Part shown: positions 8,009 through 12,361 of the stretch, piece by piece | Numbering within the stretch: position 1 is the stretch's first letter | How the letters are laid out: each line of letters starts with the position of its first letter | Virus record (IMG/VR): IMGVR_UViG_3300013131_000219 | Coordinates: 1 to 26,003 of that record | Source of the DNA: a virus | DNA length: 26,003 bases | Strand: one strand, 5' to 3' | Made by a program: the position numbers and the translations under genes | The notes under the pieces: model-generated | The model's database searches: none | What the model saw: the letters and a program-made list of their open reading frames with translations, nothing else | What the model was told of the DNA's origin: nothing

Positions 8009-8889
8009 TGGCCGTTCAGAAACCACTGGTAATCATCGGCGGGCAGGTGCAGCAGTTACCGTCTGGCGACTCCATCCCTGTCACTTACAACGGTGGGTCA
8101 GACCCGATCATGTCCAGCTTCGCTGGCCCCGTCACTACGTCTACCGGCACGTATCGCTATTACCACCCGACCAGCACTAACATCACGGGCGTGTACATCT
8201 CGCTGGGCACGACAAGCTCTAGCGGTTCTGTGGTCATCGACGTGAAGAAGAACGGCACCAGCATCTTCAGCGGCACGTACCCGACCATCGCAGCCAGCAG
8301 CCACCTGTCCAGCCTTGTCAGTATTACCAGTGCACTCACACCCAGCGACTACCTGACCATCGACGTGACCAGCGCTGGTGTAGGTGCTGCTGATCTGAAC
8401 GTGTACATCGTGGTAGAGGCAACAGGCGGTGGAAGTGGCGGTGGCACTACGCGAGTGTCTATGTCCGCAGGACAGACGATTAACACGACTTCGTTCATGT
8501 CCGTCACCAATATGCCCACCATCGCGCTAGATGCAAATTCTACGTATCTGATTGAGGGGTTTTTGACGTGGCAGGATAACATATCTGGAGGATATCAGAT
8601 TGCTGTATCTTGTACTTTGCCGAGCGGGGCTACGTATAAGTCTGAGCAGATAGTTCACTATAACGGGACTGGAGGTAGCACTACCGTTTTTGAGTTGGCT
8701 ACAGAAACTGCGCATTTTTGTACGGCGGCAGCTACATACAACACTGATTATGGAATCTGGTACAGAGCGCGGATTATAACCAGTAGCACCGCAGGTGATT
8801 TCCAACTTCGTGCCAAAAGTAGTACTACATCAGGAAGCGCGGTGTCATTACGATCCGGTTCTGAGTTGTACTGTACAAAAGTAGCATAG
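8008..8889 (+). CDS. Tail fibre protein with MAVQKPLVII tag, 293 residues
   Basis: I chose the ATG at 8008 over a GTG at 7999 because it overlaps the upstream stop (TAATG) and reproduces the N-terminus of the gene at 5322. Residues 1-22 are the shared tag MAVQKPLVIIGGQVQQLPSGD. Residues about 30-145 form a beta domain (TSTGTYRYYHPTSTNITGVYISLG, VVIDVKKNGTSIF). A Gly-rich hinge GGGSGGG follows at about 144-150. A C-terminal domain (TINTTSFMSVTNMPTIALDANSTYLIEGFLTW) then appears, a type common at phage fibre tips. The DNA of the tip domain looks AT-richer. A receptor-binding role is inferred. Confidence 0.82.
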   Translation: MAVQKPLVIIGGQVQQLPSGDSIPVTYNGGSDPIMSSFAGPVTTSTGTYRYYHPTSTNITGVYISLGTTSSSGSVVIDVKKNGTSIFSGTYPTIAASSHLSSLVSITSALTPSDYLTIDVTSAGVGAADLNVYIVVEATGGGSGGGTTRVSMSAGQTINTTSFMSVTNMPTIALDANSTYLIEGFLTWQDNISGGYQIAVSCTLPSGATYKSEQIVHYNGTGGSTTVFELATETAHFCTAAATYNTDYGIWYRARIITSSTAGDFQLRAKSSTTSGSAVSLRSGSELYCTKVA

Positions 8890-8891
8890 TT

Positions 8892-8923
8892 TTGCTGTTG
8901 ATTTTGGTACAATCCAATAAAAT
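8892..8923 (+). promoter_or_regulatory. Possible late promoter before the lysis genes
   Basis: The 55-base gap 8890-8944 is the largest in the late block and is AT-rich. It holds TACAAT at 8908-8913 and TAAAAT at 8918-8923 as -10-like boxes. The -35-like candidates (TTGCTG 8892-8897, TTGATT 8898-8903) are weak or badly spaced: 20 and 14 bases from TAAAAT. The evidence is suggestive only. Confidence 0.25.
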
Positions 8924-8944
8924 CAAGAACCGAAAGGACGCAAC

Positions 8945-9268
8945 ATGTCGATGGAAAACCCTGACTACTCAGGCCCAGAACGAAGACAGTTCAGCCACAT
9001 CGAGCAGCAGCTTGACACCATCATCAAGCAGGTGAGCCACCTGAACACTGCGTTCCCTATTGTAGATGGCGAGGTGGATGTGTCCGGCCATCGCCGGTAT
9101 CACGAAGCCAAGATCAAGGCTGCCGAGTCCGAGGCCAAGTTCTGGCAAGGTATCCGTGAAGAAGCCATCCGCAAAGGCATCTGGTTCTCGATGGTTCTAA
9201 TCCTCGGCTTAATCATAGTCGGGGTTCAGGTGAAGCTGGCAGCATGGATCGCCGGAGCAGGGAAATGA
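8945..9268 (+). CDS. Phage membrane-anchored protein near lysis genes
   Basis: A 107-residue protein behind GAAAGGACGCAAC. It starts SMENPDYSGPERRQFSHIEQQLDTIIKQVSHL, an acidic and coiled region. It then has the GHRRYHEAKIKAAESEAKFWQGIREEAIRKG motif, and a single transmembrane helix at about residues 79-101 (GIWFSMVLILGLIIVGVQVKLAAW). The GHRxYHE plus C-terminal helix arrangement is common in phage genes beside lysis cassettes. They are sometimes suspected of being holin accessories, but the function is not established. The stop overlaps the next ATG (ATGA). Confidence 0.8.
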   Translation: MSMENPDYSGPERRQFSHIEQQLDTIIKQVSHLNTAFPIVDGEVDVSGHRRYHEAKIKAAESEAKFWQGIREEAIRKGIWFSMVLILGLIIVGVQVKLAAWIAGAGK

Positions 9269-9441
9269 CACGCGAATCTGTCTTGAGCAAGATTGTGAAA
9301 TGCCCCCTGTGCAAGACAGCATACATGCCGGAAAACGGTGAAATCTGTAAGTGTGATCGCCCCGACCCCGACGAAGAACCGCGTATCAATGATTGGGAAG
9401 ACAGCAGCATAGCCACAGCACTTCAACATCTGGAGAAATGA
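9265..9441 (+). CDS. Small Zn-ribbon-like phage protein, 58 residues
   Basis: I prefer the ATG at 9265 (ATGA overlap with the previous stop, GGAGCAGGG before it) to an upstream ATG at 9244 in the same frame, which lies deeper in the previous gene. The product contains CPLCKTAYMPENGEICKC, a CxxC followed by CxC, which could bind one zinc ion. An acidic tail follows (RPDPDEEPRINDWEDS). No function is recognised. It is in the lysis-region operon, 1 base before the next gene. Confidence 0.65.
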   Translation: MTRESVLSKIVKCPLCKTAYMPENGEICKCDRPDPDEEPRINDWEDSSIATALQHLEK

Positions 9442-9442
9442 C

Positions 9443-9649
9443 ATGGGCAAGCTCTACGTAACTACCACGTTGCACAACAAGCTCGGCGACCCTATCAGTG
9501 TCGTCACCGACGTAATCGCATGTTCCAGCCAAGTCAAAGCAGACGCAGCCATTGTCATTCTTGAGGCGTCCGACACAAACTGGGAAAACAACGCTGGCGA
9601 ATTCACCGGCTCCCAAGCAACTCGCGCGGTATACGTACCGTCGTTGTAG
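9443..9649 (+). CDS. Hypothetical phage protein, 68 residues
   Basis: The ATG lies behind CTGGAGAAATGAC, where the ribosome binding site sits in the end of the previous gene. The product begins MGKLYVTTTLHNKLGDPISVV and is a small mixed alpha/beta protein with no signal peptide or membrane helix. The centre (SSQVKADAAIVILE) could be one helix. I do not recognise a family. It is placed directly before the endolysin, so co-expression with lysis genes is likely. Confidence 0.7.
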   Translation: MGKLYVTTTLHNKLGDPISVVTDVIACSSQVKADAAIVILEASDTNWENNAGEFTGSQATRAVYVPSL

Positions 9650-9653
9650 AAAC

Positions 9654-10064
9654 ATGTTCCTGACTAAAGAACAGGTCATCGGTAAGTGGGCAGGGCATGT
9701 CACGCCTGCCCAAGAGAACAACATCGAACAGCTTGTTGCCACATGTAACGCGCTGATCGAAGTGATGGTAGCTGACGGCGTAGAGTTCAAGATCAACCCG
9801 ATCACCGGCTCTATCGTAGGTGGTGAAACCCTTGGCGGCTTCCGCCCGCAGAACTGCCCCATTGGCGCACCAAACAGCGCCCACAAGCAAGGCATGGCTG
9901 TTGACATCTACGACCCAGACAACAAGATCGACGAGTGGCTGTATCGCAATTACGCAATGTTGAACAGCAGCGGGCTGTGGTTTGAACACAAGTCGGCTAC
10001 GCCGCGCTGGTCGCACTGGTCAAGCCGCAAACCCGGCTCTGGACGGAGGTTCTTTTTACCATGA
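9654..10064 (+). CDS. M15-family peptidase endolysin
   Basis: A 136-residue Zn peptidase of the D-Ala-D-Ala carboxypeptidase type (M15, as in many phage endolysins), predicted to cut peptidoglycan cross-links or stem peptides. The motif SAHKQGMAVDIYD at about residues 79-91 supplies a His and an Asp ligand. The WSHWS near the C-terminus supplies the last His. The end GSGRRFFLP matches the usual ending of the phage M15_3 group. I start at the ATG 9654, four bases after the upstream stop; longer in-frame extensions lie inside the previous gene and carry no domain. There is no signal peptide, so export depends on a holin. ATGA joins it to the next gene. Confidence 0.85.
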   Translation: MFLTKEQVIGKWAGHVTPAQENNIEQLVATCNALIEVMVADGVEFKINPITGSIVGGETLGGFRPQNCPIGAPNSAHKQGMAVDIYDPDNKIDEWLYRNYAMLNSSGLWFEHKSATPRWSHWSSRKPGSGRRFFLP

Positions 10065-10174
10065 ACGACTGGTTGCTTATAGGCGCATGTGTGTGCGTCA
10101 TGTTTATCATCTGGGGTCTGGTGATTATTTCAGACGATGTTGAGCCGTGGCAGGATGAAGATGAACGGGACTAA
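10061..10174 (+). CDS. Tiny membrane protein in lysis cassette, 37 residues
   Basis: The ATG overlaps the endolysin stop (ATGA), and GGACGGAGG lies 12 bases upstream. The product has one transmembrane helix at about residues 4-22 (WLLIGACVCVMFIIWGLVII) and an acidic tail, DDVEPWQDEDERD. Size, topology and position between endolysin and spanins make it a holin, pinholin or antiholin candidate; this is inference from context alone. Confidence 0.6.
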   Translation: MNDWLLIGACVCVMFIIWGLVIISDDVEPWQDEDERD

Positions 10175-10190
10175 CCGAAGGGGGTTCTCT

Positions 10191-10397
10191 ATGAAGTTTC
10201 TATTCTATAGCCGTGGACGGCCAAGCATGTCGAAGGTGTGGACCAACATTGCATTCGCTCTGGCAACCTACGTCGTCTGGCGTCAGGCCGACACTATCGG
10301 TGCGGAACTGCTTGGTGTATTCTTGGTGTCAGTAGGTGGCTACGAAGTCAGCAAGCGCATCGTAGAGTACAAGGCTCCGAAGAAGGACGAACAATGA
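10191..10397 (+). CDS. Holin-like small membrane protein, 68 residues
   Basis: The ATG at 10191 follows AAGGGGGTTCTCT. An earlier in-frame ATG (10155) overlaps the preceding gene and is less well placed. The protein has a basic N-terminus (KFLFYSRGRPSMSK) and two hydrophobic segments, at about residues 17-31 (VWTNIAFALATYVVW) and 37-54 (GAELLGVFLVSVGGYEVS), then a charged tail (KRIVEYKAPKKDEQ). Two helices plus a charged C-terminus fit a class II holin. The family also occurs in phages as an unnamed membrane protein, so the holin call is tentative. The stop overlaps the Rz start (ATGA). Confidence 0.7.
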   Translation: MKFLFYSRGRPSMSKVWTNIAFALATYVVWRQADTIGAELLGVFLVSVGGYEVSKRIVEYKAPKKDEQ

Positions 10398-10759
10398 ACC
10401 CGCTGGTTATCAGGCTATTGGCCGTCATCGCATTCGCTGTCGTGTGTTTCAGCCTCGGCTGGCGTACCAAAGGCGCGTTTGTAGCAGAGGCCGAGCTGGC
10501 AGCGCAGGAAGCACGGGTTGAAATGATTAACGCCGTGCGGGCGGAAGAAGGCCGCGTAGCAGCGGTAGTCGAGGAACGACTGAAGGAGTTGCGTGCAAAT
10601 GAACGTACAATCGAACGTGAAAAGCTCAAGATTATTGACCGTCCCGTTTATTCTCAGCATTGCCTTGATGCTTCCGGGGTGCAGCTTATTAACAAAGCAG
10701 CCAGAGGTGGTGCCGCCGATCCAGCAAAACCTGCTGACGAAGTGCGACCCGCTAAGTGA
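10394..10759 (+). CDS. Rz-like inner-membrane spanin subunit (i-spanin)
   Basis: A 121-residue protein with an N-terminal signal-anchor helix at about residues 5-22 (VIRLLAVIAFAVVCFSLGW) and a long charged helical periplasmic segment (AEAELAAQEARVEMINAVRAEE..RLKELRANERTIEREK). The C-terminal part is Cys-containing and Pro-rich. This is the plan of i-spanins such as lambda Rz, which bridge to an outer-membrane lipoprotein and fuse the envelope membranes in the last step of lysis. The start is the ATG in an ATGA overlap with the preceding stop. The o-spanin gene begins inside this one in another frame. Confidence 0.8.
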   Translation: MNPLVIRLLAVIAFAVVCFSLGWRTKGAFVAEAELAAQEARVEMINAVRAEEGRVAAVVEERLKELRANERTIEREKLKIIDRPVYSQHCLDASGVQLINKAARGGAADPAKPADEVRPAK

Positions 10760-10880
10760 GCATGAAGGAACTACTGGCACTATGCTTGTTTCTACTCTGC
10801 TGCGCTGGGCTTCTGAGTATAATCTATGCGCTACCCGCCACAATGGGCTGGTAGATGCGGTGAACCAAAAGGAGAAGTAA
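10599..10880 (+). CDS. Rz1-like outer-membrane spanin lipoprotein (o-spanin)
   Basis: A 93-residue lipoprotein: a basic start (NVQSNVKSSR), a hydrophobic stretch (LLTVPFILSIALML) and a lipobox LPGC at about residues 24-27, where the Cys would be lipidated after signal peptidase II cleavage. The ATG at 10599 is preferred to GTG 10593 because GGAG at 10585-10588 lies 10 bases upstream. The first 161 bases overlap the Rz-like gene in another frame, as in many Rz/Rz1 pairs, but the C-terminus extends well beyond it. It is expected to pair with the i-spanin across the periplasm. Confidence 0.8.
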   Translation: MNVQSNVKSSRLLTVPFILSIALMLPGCSLLTKQPEVVPPIQQNLLTKCDPLSEHEGTTGTMLVSTLLRWASEYNLCATRHNGLVDAVNQKEK

Positions 10881-10881
10881 C

Positions 10882-11262
10882 ATGGCCGGAATGATCCCCC
10901 CGCAAGGTATTGATGTGCTGCAAAATCAGGGTGCCACGCACCGCCTGATGGACCCCGTTAAGAACCCGGCTATTGCCGAACTGGAACGCGCTGGCTTCCA
11001 GAGCCACACACCCGCAGCGACTGCTGCCCCTAAGCCTGTAGCATCTCCTGCCGGTCAGGCGGCTGGTCAATGGCGTGCTGCACAGGCAGCCAAGGCTGCG
11101 CGGTTGGGTATGGGGCTTGGCGCGGCTGGACTCGCTGTTGCGCCGAGTGTGGGTGGTGCGCTTGGGTATGGTGCTGGCGCACTGGCAAATGGTGATCCGG
11201 TCGGACCGGCTATGCTTGAGGGGTTACAACGCTATGGTTGGACTAATCTGCGCGGAAATTAG
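10882..11262 (+). CDS. Ala/Gly-rich phage protein, 126 residues
   Basis: The ATG follows AAAGGAGAAGTAAC, one base after the o-spanin stop. The N-terminal half is polar (PPQGIDVLQNQGATHRLMDP). A Pro/Ala linker (HTPAATAAPKPVASP) follows. The C-terminal half (LGMGLGAAGLAVAPSVGGALGYGAGAL) is a hydrophobic Gly-rich stretch that may insert in or contact a membrane. No family is recognised. Its place after the lysis genes and before the late terminator suggests a late-expressed protein, possibly a minor virion component. Confidence 0.7.
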   Translation: MAGMIPPQGIDVLQNQGATHRLMDPVKNPAIAELERAGFQSHTPAATAAPKPVASPAGQAAGQWRAAQAAKAARLGMGLGAAGLAVAPSVGGALGYGAGALANGDPVGPAMLEGLQRYGWTNLRGN

Positions 11263-11335
11263 CACTAAAGCCACATGGAATGGGATTGGCTGGGCGTTCA
11301 CTGCTTGGTGGATGATCTATTGGTGGTTGGCATGA
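11234..11335 (+). CDS. Tiny Trp-rich membrane peptide, 33 residues
   Basis: The ATG at 11234 has GAGGGG about 9 bases upstream and lies inside the end of the preceding gene in another frame. The product is MVGLICAEISTKA followed by an unusually Trp-rich hydrophobic helix (WNGIGWAFTAWWMIYWWLA) with six tryptophans. Its stop TGA overlaps an ATG (11332) that opens a small Zn-ribbon gene; an ATGA junction of this kind is used throughout the window, which supports both. The function is unknown. Confidence 0.45.
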   Translation: MVGLICAEISTKATWNGIGWAFTAWWMIYWWLA

Positions 11336-11421
11336 GCGCACCTACCTGCCCGAAATGTGGGAAACCTTACTGTCCCTGCGAAGGGGCGACTTGTCGTAAA
11401 TGTCAGCAGAAAGGAGGGTGA
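11332..11421 (+). CDS. Tiny Cys-rich Zn-ribbon protein, 29 residues
   Basis: It is coupled by ATGA to the Trp-rich peptide gene. The product is MSAPTCPKCGKPYCPC followed by EGATCRKCQQKGG: CPKC, CPC and CRKC, six Cys in 29 residues, enough for one or two zinc sites. The frame is also open upstream to an ATG at 11275, which would add 19 residues. The stop lies next to the AAAGGAGG of the following mini-gene. The function is unknown. Confidence 0.5.
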   Translation: MSAPTCPKCGKPYCPCEGATCRKCQQKGG

Positions 11422-11425
11422 TCCC

Positions 11426-11464
11426 GTGGCTTGTAAGAAGAAGGGTGGCGGTAAGAAGAAGTAG
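11426..11464 (+). CDS. 12-codon Lys/Gly-rich mini-gene
   Basis: GTG at 11426, 8 bases after a near-perfect AAAGGAGG (11411-11417), opens a frame encoding MACKKKGGGKKK, stopping at TAG 11462-11464. One base later the terminator hairpin starts. The strong ribosome binding site, the clean start and the non-random product (six Lys, three Gly, one Cys) favour real translation. Short Lys/Gly/Cys-rich products of this sort are known near late-operon ends in other phages, by recollection. The role is unknown; nucleic-acid binding is a guess. Confidence 0.5.
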   Translation: MACKKKGGGKKK

Positions 11465-11488
11465 AAAACCCGGCGAAAGCCGGGTTTT
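11465..11488. terminator. Bidirectional terminator between converging operons
   Basis: Perfect 10-bp inverted repeat, arms AAAACCCGGC and GCCGGGTTTT around a GAAA tetraloop, followed by TTTTTG on the + strand. The A-run before the left arm becomes a U-run on the other strand, so the hairpin can end both the + late transcript and the - strand replication transcript that finishes with the ThyX gene at 11491. Confidence 0.9.
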
Positions 11489-11490
11489 TG

Positions 11491-12225
11491 TTAGGCGTTA
11501 GACTGGATGGCTACCCACGATACAGGGAAGTGTCTGGCGCATTCCTCTGCCAGCACACCTGCAATCTCCCTGCACTCCGCCTGCGCGTGATTATCCAACC
11601 GCAGGGCAACTACCCTAGCAAACGCGTACAACGATCCCGTCCATATCCACTCGGTCATCATGTTTTGAGGCAGGATGAATCTGGCCTGCTCTGGGCATAC
11701 CCCGTCCTCGATCATCTGCAAGTAATAGCCATTCACGATGTTCAGGAAGTTGGCAAACTCATGCTTCAGGTCTTCGTTGTGTTCGACAGGCTCAGGCGAG
11801 CTACCCTGTTTCACGTTGTCCGCCCGCTTCCGGAATATATCCGGCAGGTAGTACTCAGGGGGGCTATCCACGTATCTGCGGCTAATCTCATTCCACGTCA
11901 GGCCTACCTGATGCTTGCCGAGCTGTCTGGCAATAGCAATAGGGGCTTTGATACGGAAGGACAGTTGCGGGTGGGCAAACGGGCTCCAGTGTTTATGCTC
12001 AGCCAAGTAGCTGATCAGCTTCCTGTCTCCAGCCTTCAGTTCCCGAATGATCACCTCGCCATCACCGCCGCAGTGCTGGCACCCAGCCCCGAAGCAGTCC
12101 GCGCACTCGACTACGGCATACTCATCCCACTCGGATTCCTTAGCCATCGAAACCCGCGCCGCATTTACTACCGTCAAGTCCGAACCCATAACATCCAGAA
12201 GTTCTACTTCCATTTTCGCCAGCAT
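11491..12225 (-). CDS. thyX: Flavin-dependent thymidylate synthase ThyX
   Basis: It converts dUMP to dTMP using methylene-tetrahydrofolate, NADPH and FAD, supplying thymidylate for phage DNA synthesis. The signature is at residues about 100-118, RQLGKHQVGLTWNEISRRY, the ThyX motif with the classic RHR replaced by KHQ. HKHWSPFAHPQLSFRIKAP at about 77-95 and LPQNMMTEWIWTGSLYAFARVV further on are conserved ThyX segments. The start chosen is the ATG at 12225 behind TGTGGAGGCAAAA; a longer frame from 12303 exists but overlaps another gene. Residues 41-52 contain an extra CADCFGAGCQHC, a four-Cys insert unusual for this family. It is the last gene before the terminator. Confidence 0.92.
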   Translation of the reverse strand: MLAKMEVELLDVMGSDLTVVNAARVSMAKESEWDEYAVVECADCFGAGCQHCGGDGEVIIRELKAGDRKLISYLAEHKHWSPFAHPQLSFRIKAPIAIARQLGKHQVGLTWNEISRRYVDSPPEYYLPDIFRKRADNVKQGSSPEPVEHNEDLKHEFANFLNIVNGYYLQMIEDGVCPEQARFILPQNMMTEWIWTGSLYAFARVVALRLDNHAQAECREIAGVLAEECARHFPVSWVAIQSNA

Positions 12226-12361
12226 TTTTGCCTCCACATGTGTGGCAGACCCATCTACGATTGAGCCCGCCGTTAAAAACCAGAAACTCCCCATCGTAGG
12301 CACGCTCGCCGCACCTACTACACTTTCTGGGGCCGAAATTAATGCGCCGGAAGACTGTCAT
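12140..12361 (-). CDS. Zinc-ribbon phage protein, 73 residues
   Basis: The ATG at 12361 follows GGAGGAGGCCAAGC, a very strong ribosome binding site located in the last codons of the primase-helicase gene. The product has CSRC at about residues 14-17 and CHTC at about 38-41, spaced 20 residues apart with aromatic residues between, as in single zinc ribbons. The rest is Gly- and Cys-containing. The last 86 bases overlap the start of ThyX in another frame, and the ThyX ribosome binding site lies inside this gene. The role is unknown; nucleic-acid or protein binding is plausible. Confidence 0.6.
   Translation of the reverse strand: MTVFRRINFGPRKCSRCGERAYDGEFLVFNGGLNRRWVCHTCGGKNAGENGSRTSGCYGFGLDGSKCGAGFDG

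Noticed and set aside
2428-8889. Diversity-generating retroelement acting on tail genes
   Set aside because: No reverse transcriptase, template repeat or A-specific variable region is visible in the window; the 20-residue repeats are simple tandem repeats.
9552-9653. Longer N-terminus for the endolysin
   Set aside because: It overlaps the 68-residue gene in another frame, has no ribosome binding site and adds no domain; ATG 9654 fits M15 endolysin size.
11488-12264. 258-residue + strand frame opposite ThyX
   Set aside because: Antisense to a clear ThyX gene with recognised motifs; it begins just beyond the terminator without a promoter or ribosome binding site.
12213-12303. Extended ThyX N-terminus starting at 12303
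   Set aside because: The extra 26 residues lie in the zinc-ribbon gene and lack a ribosome binding site; the ATG at 12225 has GGAGG.
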